Assembly: GCF_042435035.1 (NCBI RefSeq)
Contig: NZ_JBHMQT010000009.1
Span: 132,199-196,198, forward strand
Origin: Sphaerimonospora cavernae
GTDB lineage: Bacteria; Actinomycetota; Actinomycetes; Streptosporangiales; Streptosporangiaceae
DNA: 64,000 bases
Direction of reading: 5' to 3'
Every line of letters begins with the position of its first letter. Position 1 is the first letter of the stretch. Below the pieces are notes generated by a model, which searched no databases, was not told the DNA's origin, and saw only the letters and a program-made list of their open reading frames with translations. Below, piece after piece: positions 26,994-34,644 of the stretch. Both the position numbers and the translations under genes were made by a program.

Positions 26994-28933
26994 TCGTACG
27001 GGCCTACGCCACCGCGACCTCCTGCCCGCAGGGGGCCTCACTCGGCTTCGTCCTCGACCGGGGGGCGCCTGTGGTGGTGACCGACGCCACCGACGACCGG
27101 GTGGTGTTCGAAGGCATCGCGTCCGCACCACGGTGGGAACTGGACATCCCCGCCGATTGGCGCAGTTCGCTGTATCGCGCCCGCTTCGGTCCCGAGGTGC
27201 CGTGGCCCCGCACGCTGCCCGGGAACGCGCCGTGCCCGGACAACGAGGTTTACTTCGTGGTACGGCAGGCGGTTCCCAGCTCGCCGGTGCTGCTGAGCGT
27301 CCCGTTCACCACCTGGCAGGCGTACAACCGGGCCGGTGAACCCGGCCAGAGCATCTACTGGACCGAGTCGGCCACCCGGGCCGCGCGCGTTACCTTCGAC
27401 CGGCCCGGCGGCGGACCTTCCCCGGAACGCTGGGAGGAGGGGCTGACGCGCTGGCTGCGCCGCACCGGCTACGACGTCGCCTGGTGCTCCAACCTCGACC
27501 TGCACGACGGCCTGGACCTGCTGTCCCAGCACCGCATGCTGATCGTCAACGGGCACGACGAGTACTGGTCGATGGGGATGCGGGACGCCGTGGAGGAGTT
27601 CGTACGGCGCGGCGGCAACGTCGCGTTCTTCTCCGGCAACACCTGCTGGTGGCAGATCAGGTTCGAAGACGGCGGCCGCACCATGGTCTGCTACCGGGAC
27701 GCGGTTTCCGACCCGATGGCCGCCTCCGCCGGAACCGCATCGGATGGGGCAGCGGTCGACCCGCGCCTGACGACCGTCGAATGGTCGGCGGCGCCGGTGA
27801 ATCGCCCGGAGAACACGTTGACCGGGGTGAGTTTCCGCGCGGGCGCCGGAGCCTGGGGACCGTACATGCCGCGGATGCTGGAGGAGTCCTACAGCACGCG
27901 TTTCGCGGCCCACTGGGTGTTCGAGGGGACGGGGCTGACCGACGGCGACAAGTTCGGCCAGGGCTGCCTGGGCTATGAGACGGACGCCGCCGAATTCACG
28001 GAGGTGGCGGGGGTGCCCCGGGTGACCGGACGCGACGGCACCCCGTCGTCGTTCGTCGTCCTCGCCACCGCCGACCTTCGGCACTGGAACTCGTACGGCC
28101 AGGGCGGCATGGCCACCATGGGCGTGTTCACCAGCGGCCTCGGGACCGTCTTCACGGCGGCCACGGTGAACTGGGGCAACGGAATGGATGACCCGGTGGT
28201 CGACCGGATCACCCGCAACGTGATCGATCGGCTGTCGTCCGCGGACGGCAGACACTGGGACGTGATCGGCCCGACCTCCGACCTGCTGGCGCTCGCGGTG
28301 CTCGGCCGGACGCTGTACGCGGTGAGCGCCGACGGCATGCTGCTGGCACGGGAGTTGTGCGGCCAGAACCTGCCCTGGCAGCCGGTCGGCCCGGCCGACG
28401 GCGTACGTGGACTGGCCGTGCCGCGTGAGGCCGCCAACGGCGTGCCCCTCGGCCTGTACGGCGTGACGCCCGAGGGGAGGCTTCTCCGTCTCGAGGAGTC
28501 GCGGTGGCGGGAGGCCGGTCCCGCGCCCGAGTCCGCGATCGGCCTGGCCGTGGCCGACTGCACGTTCTGGGCGGCCACCTCATCTGGCGAGCTGTGGCGA
28601 CAGGTTTTCGGCACCGGTACGTGGGAGCCCGCCGGTTCGTCGGGCGGCGCGGTCGCCCTCGGCGGGATGAACGGCAGGCTTTTCGCCCTGGACTCCGATG
28701 GGCGCCTGTCGACCCGGCTTCCCCCCGCCCCGTTCGAAGGGGGCACGGCCGAAGAGGGCACGGCCGAAGGGGGCGCGGCCGAAGGGGGCGCGGACGAAGA
28801 GGCCGGGATCGTGGGAGTTGGAACCGGATGGGAGCCGCACGCTGACGTGGTGCCGGGCAGCACGTGCACCGCCCATTCCGGGCTGTTCATCGCCGCCGGT
28901 CGTGGCGTTCCGCTCCGCTGGCGACCAATCTGA
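26990..28933 (+). CDS. N,N-dimethylformamidase large-subunit-like protein with propeller-like tail
   Basis: In this 647-residue protein, residues 1-420 match the dimethylformamidase large-subunit family: SSLYRARF near 60, TTWQAYNRAG near 108, NGHDEYWSM near 187 and FFSGNTCWWQIR near 214. The characterised enzyme binds one iron with two Tyr and one Glu. Tyr62, Tyr112 and Glu191 are the likely equivalents, by inference. The C-terminal 220 residues hold repeated LYAVSADG/LYGVTPEG/FWAATSSG/LFALDSDG strands like a beta-propeller, interrupted by a low-complexity Glu/Gly insert. The ATG overlaps the preceding stop. It may hydrolyse or form an amide during maturation. Confidence 0.75.
   Translation: MIVRAYATATSCPQGASLGFVLDRGAPVVVTDATDDRVVFEGIASAPRWELDIPADWRSSLYRARFGPEVPWPRTLPGNAPCPDNEVYFVVRQAVPSSPVLLSVPFTTWQAYNRAGEPGQSIYWTESATRAARVTFDRPGGGPSPERWEEGLTRWLRRTGYDVAWCSNLDLHDGLDLLSQHRMLIVNGHDEYWSMGMRDAVEEFVRRGGNVAFFSGNTCWWQIRFEDGGRTMVCYRDAVSDPMAASAGTASDGAAVDPRLTTVEWSAAPVNRPENTLTGVSFRAGAGAWGPYMPRMLEESYSTRFAAHWVFEGTGLTDGDKFGQGCLGYETDAAEFTEVAGVPRVTGRDGTPSSFVVLATADLRHWNSYGQGGMATMGVFTSGLGTVFTAATVNWGNGMDDPVVDRITRNVIDRLSSADGRHWDVIGPTSDLLALAVLGRTLYAVSADGMLLARELCGQNLPWQPVGPADGVRGLAVPREAANGVPLGLYGVTPEGRLLRLEESRWREAGPAPESAIGLAVADCTFWAATSSGELWRQVFGTGTWEPAGSSGGAVALGGMNGRLFALDSDGRLSTRLPPAPFEGGTAEEGTAEGGAAEGGADEEAGIVGVGTGWEPHADVVPGSTCTAHSGLFIAAGRGVPLRWRPI
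28736..28795. repeat. Four 15-bp tandem repeats in the dimethylformamidase-like gene
   Basis: Units of the form GAAGGGGGCACGGCC repeat four times with 1-3 changes and encode EGGTA-EEGTA-EGGAA-EGGAD. They lie in the propeller-like tail and keep the frame. Confidence 0.85.
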
Positions 28934-28988
28934 TCGGGGTGATGCTCGCCTGTCTGGGTCGGCTGCCGATCAGCGGCCCATGACCGCT

Positions 28989-29954
28989 CTAGCCGGTGAT
29001 TCGGATGACGCGTTTTCCGCGGACGCCGCCCGCCTCCAGTGCGCGATGCGCCGTGGCGATATCAGCGAGCGGATGCACCGCGTCCACGACCGGTCGCAGC
29101 GCTCCGCGCTCCACATATTCGGTCAGGTCGGCGAAGAGCCGATGGGTGGGGCGGCCGCTGAAGAACCGTACGCGTCGCGATCCGAACGCGGTGGTCGCGA
29201 GGATGTATGAGATTGAGGGGACCGCGTGGTCGATGTCGAAGGCGATGGACACCATGCGACCTCCGGGTGCCAGGAGCCGTCGGTAGGCGCTGAGCTCGGT
29301 GCCGACAGTGTCGAGAACCACATCGAACGGGCCGAGGTCGGCCGCGCCGGTGGTCGCGTAGTCGAAGGCTTCGTCGGCGCCGAGTTCCCGTACGAGGTCG
29401 AGGTTCGCGGCCCGGGCGAGTGCGGTGACACGCGCGCCGTATGCCCGGCCGAGCTGGACGGCGATATTGCCGACTCCGCCGCTCGCACCGCGTACGAGCA
29501 GTCGCTCACCCGGCTTGAGCCGGGCCTTGTCCCGCAGCGCGGTGATCGCTGTTGTGCCCACGGGCAGGGCTGCGGCCTCGACCAGGTCGAGCCCGGCCGG
29601 GGCGAGGGCGAACTGCCGGGGACGTACGGCCACGAACTCGGCGGCGCTTCCGAAAGTCCGTGACATCACTCCCCATACCCGGTCGCCAAGTGCGAGGCCG
29701 GGCATGGCAGAGCCCAGGGCGGCGACTTCGCCGGTGAAGTCGATCCCGATGCGCTTCGGGAAACCCCGTCCCGTCAGCCCCGTCACGAGCCGCACCCGAC
29801 CCGCCCGGCCGAGGAGTTCTCCTCCGTTCACGCTGGTGGCATGGACGCGCACCAGCACCTCGCCCGGTCCGGCGACCGGCTTCGGCACCGTTCCCTCGTA
29901 CAGAACCTCCGGCGGGCCGTACCTGTCGTACAGCGCCGCGCGCATCTCACTCAT
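28989..29954 (-). CDS. Zinc-independent alcohol dehydrogenase / quinone oxidoreductase (MDR family)
   Basis: This 321-residue MDR reductase has an N-terminal GroES-like domain (GEVLVRVHATSVNGGELLGRAG) and a Rossmann domain with RGASGGVGNIAVQLGRAYGA. There are no structural-zinc cysteines, so an NADPH-dependent quinone/enone reductase is likely. It is divergent from the TetR gene. The ATG at 29954 was chosen because a TAGCCT hexamer ends 7 nt upstream, fitting a leaderless transcript; a GTG at 29972 is possible. Confidence 0.85.
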   Translation of the reverse strand: MSEMRAALYDRYGPPEVLYEGTVPKPVAGPGEVLVRVHATSVNGGELLGRAGRVRLVTGLTGRGFPKRIGIDFTGEVAALGSAMPGLALGDRVWGVMSRTFGSAAEFVAVRPRQFALAPAGLDLVEAAALPVGTTAITALRDKARLKPGERLLVRGASGGVGNIAVQLGRAYGARVTALARAANLDLVRELGADEAFDYATTGAADLGPFDVVLDTVGTELSAYRRLLAPGGRMVSIAFDIDHAVPSISYILATTAFGSRRVRFFSGRPTHRLFADLTEYVERGALRPVVDAVHPLADIATAHRALEAGGVRGKRVIRITG

Positions 29955-30013
29955 GTCTTGCAGGCTAATCACATAAACGGAGAGGCGCTTCCACTTAGGC
30001 TAATGTGAGAAAT
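29955..30013. promoter_or_regulatory. Divergent, possibly leaderless promoters with repeated AGGCTA
   Basis: On the + strand TAATGT (30001-30006) is followed by 7 nt and ATG 30014. On the - strand TAGCCT (29962-29967) is followed by 7 nt and ATG 29954. AGGCTAAT occurs at both ends, and TCACAT (29969-29974) pairs with ATGTGA (30003-30008) as a wide inverted repeat. This suggests a TetR operator covering both start sites. Confidence 0.45.
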
Positions 30014-30763
30014 ATGCCAGCGAATTCCTCTCGGTTGTCGCATGCCGCCGCGCCCGCCGGACCGACGGGGCTGCGCGCGGACGCGAGGCACAACCGCGAG
30101 CGCATCCTCCAAGCCGCCCGCGAGGCGTTCGCCGAGCTCGGGATCGACGTGCCGATGGCCGCGATAGCCCGCCGGGCCGGGGTCGGTGTGGCCACGCTCT
30201 ACCGGCGCTTTCCCACCCGGGAGTCGCTGGTCACGGAAGTGTTCGCCGATCAGTTCGCCGCATGCGCGAAGATCTTCGATGACGCTCTCGCCGACCCCGA
30301 CGCATGGCGGGGCTTCCGTACGGTGATCGAGAGGGTCTGTGCCATGCAGGTCGTGGATCGGGGGTTCACCGCGGCGTTTCTGACGGCCTTCCCCGGCGCG
30401 ATCGACTACGAACGGGAGCGCACGCGCGCCGAGCGCGGGCTGACCGAGTTGACGCGGCGGGCCAAGGCGGCCGGGAGGCTGCGCGCCGACTTCGAACTGG
30501 CGGACCTCACGCTCGTTCTCATGGCCAACTGCGGCATCGCGGCCGGTCCCACAGACACTGCGCCGGCCGCCTCTCGCCGGCTCGTCGCCTATCTGCTCCG
30601 GTCCTTTCAGGCCGATCACGCCGACCCGGCCGATCCTCTGCCACCGCCGCCCCCGCTCGGCCTGGACCATCCCGACAGGCTGAGTCACGAGCGGGCGTCC
30701 CGTGCTGTGCGCGGACACGGGACGCCCGCAGGCGGTGACTCGGTGATCTACCGGGTCGATTGA
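30014..30763 (+). CDS. TetR-family transcriptional regulator
   Basis: In this 249-residue protein the TetR DNA-binding domain runs from RHNRERILQAAREAF to VATLYRRFPTRESLV (about residues 22-75). The C-terminal ligand domain follows, then a Pro-rich tail of about 45 residues (ADPLPPPPPLGLDHPDR) beyond the usual family end. It probably represses the divergent reductase gene and itself. The ATG at 30014 was preferred over the GTG at 30005 because of the leaderless -10 spacing. Confidence 0.9.
   Translation: MPANSSRLSHAAAPAGPTGLRADARHNRERILQAAREAFAELGIDVPMAAIARRAGVGVATLYRRFPTRESLVTEVFADQFAACAKIFDDALADPDAWRGFRTVIERVCAMQVVDRGFTAAFLTAFPGAIDYERERTRAERGLTELTRRAKAAGRLRADFELADLTLVLMANCGIAAGPTDTAPAASRRLVAYLLRSFQADHADPADPLPPPPPLGLDHPDRLSHERASRAVRGHGTPAGGDSVIYRVD
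30691..30729. terminator. 14-bp perfect hairpin in the 3' end of the TetR gene
   Basis: The arms GCGGGCGTCCCGTG (30691-30704) and CACGGGACGCCCGC (30716-30729) pair perfectly around an 11-nt loop, with no U-tract. It lies in the last 24 codons of the TetR frame, 42 bp before the convergent LPMO stop, so it may end transcription from one or both sides. Confidence 0.5.
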
Positions 30764-30770
30764 GGAAAGG

Positions 30771-31544
30771 TCAGACGGCCTGCCAGAGCGCCGGGACGTT
30801 CGGCGGCTCCCAGCCGGTCAGCGCGGTGTGCCCCTGGACGCACCGGTAGGTGCGGCCACTGTAGGTGACCAGGTCGCCGGCCTTGTAGGGCGTGCCGGCG
30901 GTCCAGGCGCCGCCGGGGGTCGTCGGAGGAGTCGGCGTGGGCGTCGGGGTCGGCCTCGGCGTGGGGCTCGGGGTCGGAGTCGGGGTCGGGGTGGGAGTCG
31001 GCCTCGGGGTCGGCGTGGGGGTGCCCGGGCCGCCGGGGCCGACCTGGAGGTCGACGCAGTTGTAGAAGGCCATCGCCGTGTCGGCGATGTTCCAGATGGC
31101 GAGCAGCTTGATCCGGCCGGTCCTGCCGCCCAGGTCCACCGTGTGCGAGACGGTGGAGCCGGGGAGCTTGCCGCGGTCGTTGAACTGGGCGATCCGCTCG
31201 TTGCCGACGTAGTAGTCCCACGTGCTGGTGGAGTGCCGGGCTTCGATCCGCCACTGGAAGTTCACCACGTTGCCGACCGTGGTGACCGGCCACGGCTTGC
31301 TGTCGTCGTCGAGCGGAGACCACCGGGCATCGCCGGCGCTGCAGTTGCGCTGACCCTTGGGCCCTTCGACGCTGGCCGGCTCCCAGATGATCTGCCCGCA
31401 GTTGGGGACCTTGCCCATGGCGCACCAGGCCTGCCTGCTCGGCGGGTCCGAGATGTAGCCGTGGGCCGAAGCGGGTGAGGCCATGACCACCACTGATGTG
31501 GCGGCGACGGCGAGTCCCGCCAGGGGCGCGAACAGTTTGCGCAT
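30771..31544 (-). CDS. Secreted AA10 lytic polysaccharide monooxygenase with CBM5/12
   Basis: In this 257-residue protein the signal peptide ends MASPASA, so the mature protein begins HGYISDPPSRQAW. The N-terminal His29 is the first copper ligand and a second His is in EARHSTSTW. The AA10 domain runs to about residue 168 (WNIADTAMAFYNCVDLQV). A Pro/Thr repeat linker follows, then a CBM5/12 chitin-binding module (WTAGTPYKAGDLVTYSGRTY). It oxidatively cleaves crystalline polysaccharide, most likely chitin. It is monocistronic, with a palindromic operator candidate 41 bp ahead of the ATG. Confidence 0.95.
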   Translation of the reverse strand: MRKLFAPLAGLAVAATSVVVMASPASAHGYISDPPSRQAWCAMGKVPNCGQIIWEPASVEGPKGQRNCSAGDARWSPLDDDSKPWPVTTVGNVVNFQWRIEARHSTSTWDYYVGNERIAQFNDRGKLPGSTVSHTVDLGGRTGRIKLLAIWNIADTAMAFYNCVDLQVGPGGPGTPTPTPRPTPTPTPTPTPSPTPRPTPTPTPTPPTTPGGAWTAGTPYKAGDLVTYSGRTYRCVQGHTALTGWEPPNVPALWQAV

Positions 31545-31584
31545 GTCGTGCTTCCTTCGCTGGGGGGTAGTGAGGTCAATATAA

Positions 31585-31597
31585 AGGAAAGTTTCCT
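31585..31597. promoter_or_regulatory. Palindromic operator candidate at the LPMO promoter
   Basis: AGGAAAGTTTCCT is a 13-bp perfect palindrome around one central base. Read on the gene's strand it is AGGAAACTTTCCT, identical to the core of the 21-bp palindrome between the NRPS operons. It lies 41 bp before the LPMO start codon, a position fitting a repressor site. Confidence 0.65.
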
Positions 31598-32173
31598 AAC
31601 AAAAAACCCTCTGTCAGGCCCTGGTATGGATCTCTGTCAGCGTGATGGCTTCATGGCCGGTCACGAGGGTCTGCCGTCGGGCCGGCTCTTTCGCCCCGTC
31701 CCCCACGAGGTCGCACGGGCGCGCGCGGCGCCTCGGGGACGCGGCGCCGGGCAGCGCACTCACCGCCCATGCGGGGTTCCTCGCCGCCGCCGGCCGCGGT
31801 ATCCCCGCCGCCGGCGGCAGGTCTGATCGGTCGGCGGCTCGAAAGCAACCTCAGTCTCCCCTGCCCGCCAAGAGCCCAGAAAGAGCGTGCTGGAGGATCT
31901 TTGGGACATGCCTACGGTAAGTCACTTCCTGGGATGTCAGTGGAAACACTTGCATCAAGTGGCCTAGACGCGCCGGGACAGCACGATTAAGGATCGGAAT
32001 ATGGCCGCTCGGGGGTGATTGCGCCCGAGAAATTCACCCCCTTTTGTCCCGATCAATCATTTTCGCCATTATGGCGACGGGAGAGTGGGGTGGAAACTCC
32101 TCGGCCATTCCAGGGCCCAGGAAAACCTGGCGTCCTGACCTGCCTGAGCCCGACCCGGGCCAAAGGAGGGAAC
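31598..32173. other. 576-bp intergenic stretch
   Basis: I see no supportable gene here; the open frames are low-complexity Arg/Ala/Gly shadows. The stretch contains a hairpin GGGGGTGA (32011-32018) / TCACCCCC (32034-32041) followed by TTTTGT, which looks like an intrinsic terminator or attenuator in the leader of the next gene, and an AAAGGAGGG ribosome site at 32162-32170. Confidence 0.6.
32011..32047 (+). terminator. Terminator-like hairpin upstream of the repeat-protein gene
   Basis: An 8-bp perfect stem GGGGGTGA/TCACCCCC with a 15-nt loop runs straight into TTTTGT, and lies 126 nt before the next start codon. As no gene ends just upstream on this strand, it could be a leader attenuator rather than a simple gene end. 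Confidence 0.45.
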
Positions 32174-32833
32174 ATGCATCGGAAATCCAGTCGACTCGCC
32201 CTGGCTCTCTGCGCCTCTACGCTGGCGGCCGGCGGCGTCGCGCTGCTGAGCGGACCCGCCTTCGCCGCGACCAGCGGGTGGGAAGACTGCGCCGAAGTCG
32301 CCGAGTCGTCCTACTCGGCTTCCGAGATCGCGCTGCCGCTCTCGGCGGCGTCCCAGCTGTCCGAGGTGTCCACGGTCTCCATGCCGGTCATCTCACAGCA
32401 GGTCATCTCACAGCCGGTCGTCGCGCAGCCGGTGCTCGCACAGCGGGTCATCTCGCAGCCCGTGATCGCGCAGCCGGTCCTCTCCGAGCCGATGAGTGTC
32501 TCGGTCAGCTTCCAGCCCGAGTTCTCAAGCCCGCGGTACTTCCAGAGCGAACGGTTCGTGAGCGAGCCGATCTCGTTCCAGTACCGCAGCGCGCGGTTCT
32601 CGAGCGAACTCCTGCCGTCGCGGTTCGAGCGCGGCGAGCAGAGCCCGCTCGGCGCCCAGGAGCAGGTCGAGGCCGAGGCGAGCCAGGCGAAGTCCCGCAT
32701 CCAGCACCACGCGAACGTGGCCAAGGCACGCATCAACCGTGAGGTGCGGAAGTCCGAGCGTCGCATCACAGGCGAGACACAGAGGAGCGAGAGCAGGATG
32801 GCGGAGGCGTCCTGGCTGTCCGACTGCTGCTAG
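32174..32833 (+). CDS. Secreted protein with pentapeptide VISQP-type repeats
   Basis: This 219-residue protein is not recognised as any family. The signal peptide (MHRKSSRLALALCASTLAAG...GPAFA) is cleaved near residue 32. Residues 72-106 are seven tandem pentapeptides of the form V-[IVL]-[SA]-[QE]-[PQR]. A Ser/Phe/Arg-rich zone (SSPRYFQSERFVSEPISFQY) follows, then a charged helical tail with many Arg/Glu/Gln, and the end WLSDCC. There is a strong AAAGGAGGG ribosome site. The double-Cys end and a Cys at residue 39 could form disulfides outside the cell. Confidence 0.75.
   Translation: MHRKSSRLALALCASTLAAGGVALLSGPAFAATSGWEDCAEVAESSYSASEIALPLSAASQLSEVSTVSMPVISQQVISQPVVAQPVLAQRVISQPVIAQPVLSEPMSVSVSFQPEFSSPRYFQSERFVSEPISFQYRSARFSSELLPSRFERGEQSPLGAQEQVEAEASQAKSRIQHHANVAKARINREVRKSERRITGETQRSESRMAEASWLSDCC
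32387..32491. repeat. Seven degenerate 15-bp repeats coding VISQP-like pentapeptides
   Basis: The units read VISQQ, VISQP, VVAQP, VLAQR, VISQP, VIAQP and VLSEP. DNA copies differ at several third positions, so the peptide pattern is more conserved than the DNA, hinting at selection on the protein. Confidence 0.8.
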
Positions 32834-32866
32834 GGACCCGACCCAGGGACCCGGCCGTCCGTTCAG

Positions 32867-32894
32867 GTGGCCCCGTGCTTCGGCGCGGGGCCAC
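32867..32894. terminator. Strong hairpin with TTCG loop
   Basis: GTGGCCCCGTGC (32867-32878) and GCGCGGGGCCAC (32883-32894) form a 12-bp stem with one G-U pair and a TTCG tetraloop, 33 bp after the stop of the repeat-protein gene. There is no U-tract, as is common for terminators in high-GC actinomycetes. Confidence 0.65.
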
Positions 32895-33215
32895 TCGCGG
32901 TTCCGGAACGTTCCCGCGCCTGCGTCGTCGCATTCGATACCTCTCTGAGCTGCGGGGAAACCAATACGTGGCGGTTAGGTAATCGATGTCCCCGCTGGCC
33001 AGGCGTAACGTGCTTTTCCGCGGATCGGTTGATTGCGGGGCGTCTCGGCGGGACGCGGATCCGGTTTGCTCGATCGCGGCGATGCTTGCACCATGGGCGT
33101 GGCTCACCTGGAAGAATCGGCGGGACCGCTAGGGTGATTACTTGAATTGGCTTAACCGGATCGAGAGTAAGACGAAACCGCGCCAGCCGGGGGGATCGGC
33201 GCGAGCGGAGGCGTG
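32895..33215. other. Gene-free leader of the conjugation-type operon
   Basis: I see no gene in these 321 bp. The stretch must hold the promoter of the next operon, but no convincing -35/-10 pair was found. A GGAGG ribosome site is at 33207-33211, 4 nt before the ATG. Confidence 0.5.
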
Positions 33216-34232
33216 ATGGCTCGCAGGTCAAACGTCCAGCAGGATCCGCGGATCGCTGGCGACCCCGAGCCGTACCCTCCGGAGGGCCCTGACGAGGTGA
33301 CCACCGGCCGGAGCGTCTCCGCCCGGCGCGGAGGCGGGTGGAGCGGCGGCGGAGGCCGCTGGCTCGTCTGGATCGGCCGCGTCGTCCTCTGGGCTCTGAT
33401 CATCGTGATCGTCGTCAACGGCGTCCGTGCCCCGTTCGAACGGCTGAGCCAGGGCGGTGACCCGACGACCACCAGTAGCCCGAGCGACCTGGGATTCCCG
33501 GTCACCGAGGCGTCCGCGTTCGCCAACCAGTTCGCCGCCGTCTACATGAACTACGACGCCGCCAATCCCCAGCAGCGAGCGGAGCGGTTGAAGTCGTTCC
33601 TCCCCGAGGACGAGGATGACAAGCAGTTCGGCTGGAACGGATATGGACGGATGTCCGCCGGGGCGTTCCAGTTCGCCGGAATCAGCGTGATCGACGCGCA
33701 CAACGCTCGCGTCACCGTGTCGTACCAGTCCGGCAGCAGGCGCGGGCTGCTCTCCGTGCCCGTCTATTACGACGGCACCGGGTTCGTCGTGTCGGAGAAG
33801 CCGGCGTTGCTGCCGGAGGCGGCTCCGGCCGGTCTGCCCCCGATCTCCGATCCCGACCGCGACTCCGCCGCCGAGGCCGAGCTGCGCCCCCAGCTTGAGG
33901 GTTTCTTCAAGGCGTACGCCGCGGGCAACCAGGTGGATCTGCAGCGCTATGTCGCCAACGGGGTGACGATAGAGGGCTTCGACGGGGAGTTCACACTCAC
34001 CCAGTTGAAGGACGTGATCGTGCCGCCGGGTGAGGCGAACAGCAGGGACGTCACCGCCGTCGTCGTGTGGGAGGTCGCCTCGGGTGGTGCGGCTCCGACG
34101 CAGACCCCGTCCATCGACGACCCGACGCGACAGCCGGGCGGACTCGAGCAGGCCTACCGGCTCACCATCGAGAAGCAGGGTGACAAGTGGTTCGTCAGGG
34201 ACGTCCAGGGCGCGAAGCGGCCCGCGGGGTGA
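33216..34232 (+). CDS. TcpC-like conjugal transfer protein
   Basis: This 338-residue protein has a short cytoplasmic N-terminus, one membrane helix (WLVWIGRVVLWALIIVIVVNGV, about 47-69), and two extracytoplasmic NTF2-like repeats (ASAFANQFAAVYMNYDAANPQQRAERL, then EGFFKAYAAGNQVDLQRYV). This is the TcpC layout of Gram-positive conjugation machines, related to VirB8, which anchors the channel. The ATG at 33216 has GGAGG at correct spacing. It is the first gene of the operon. Confidence 0.82.
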   Translation: MARRSNVQQDPRIAGDPEPYPPEGPDEVTTGRSVSARRGGGWSGGGGRWLVWIGRVVLWALIIVIVVNGVRAPFERLSQGGDPTTTSSPSDLGFPVTEASAFANQFAAVYMNYDAANPQQRAERLKSFLPEDEDDKQFGWNGYGRMSAGAFQFAGISVIDAHNARVTVSYQSGSRRGLLSVPVYYDGTGFVVSEKPALLPEAAPAGLPPISDPDRDSAAEAELRPQLEGFFKAYAAGNQVDLQRYVANGVTIEGFDGEFTLTQLKDVIVPPGEANSRDVTAVVVWEVASGGAAPTQTPSIDDPTRQPGGLEQAYRLTIEKQGDKWFVRDVQGAKRPAG

Positions 34233-34282
34233 CGCATGCCCGATCATGTCATCGCTGATCCATACCCCCGGGAGGGCGAGAA

Positions 34283-34615
34283 TTGATTGTGAAGACCATG
34301 GTGGACAGTTTCATCGATGGAATCGTCGGTTCCGGTAGCTTCGGTGGCAGTGTCCACGATCTGGCCGTCGCGCCTTCCCCCGAACCGACGACGGGCATCA
34401 ACACCGCGGGGCTGGCGGATTTCCTCCGGACTTTCTTCGCCCCGCTCTTCCTCGCCGTCGTCTCCGTAGTGGCGATCTTCTTTCTCTTCACCCGCGAGAT
34501 CACCAGATTTATGCAGTTCATCATCTTGGCGATCGCAATCGGCGTGATCTTCTATGTGCCCAACATCATCGAGGTGACGGCCAAGGCCATCGCGGGCGCA
34601 CTCGGCATCAAGTGA
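34283..34615 (+). CDS. Small two-helix membrane protein of the conjugation-type operon
   Basis: This 110-residue protein has an N-terminal amphipathic segment (MIVKTMVDSFIDGIVG) and two membrane helices (APLFLAVVSVVAIFFLF and FIILAIAIGVIFYVPNIIEV). The size, topology and position between TcpC-like and TcpE-like genes fit a VirB2/TcpD-like channel subunit, but no specific motif proves it. The TTG start has GGAGGG 6 nt upstream; a GTG two codons later is an alternative. Confidence 0.7.
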   Translation: MIVKTMVDSFIDGIVGSGSFGGSVHDLAVAPSPEPTTGINTAGLADFLRTFFAPLFLAVVSVVAIFFLFTREITRFMQFIILAIAIGVIFYVPNIIEVTAKAIAGALGIK

Positions 34616-34644
34616 CCGAGTGATCGGGCGGAGAGGAGGATCGG

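Noticed and set aside
31642..31920. Small genes in the spacer after the LPMO gene
   Set aside because: The frames are Arg/Ala/Pro-rich in all directions with no ribosome site and no recognisable pattern.
32011..32173. c-di-AMP (ydaO-type) riboswitch ahead of a secreted protein gene
   Set aside because: The position fits, but I could not find the conserved core sequence; left as a hairpin only.
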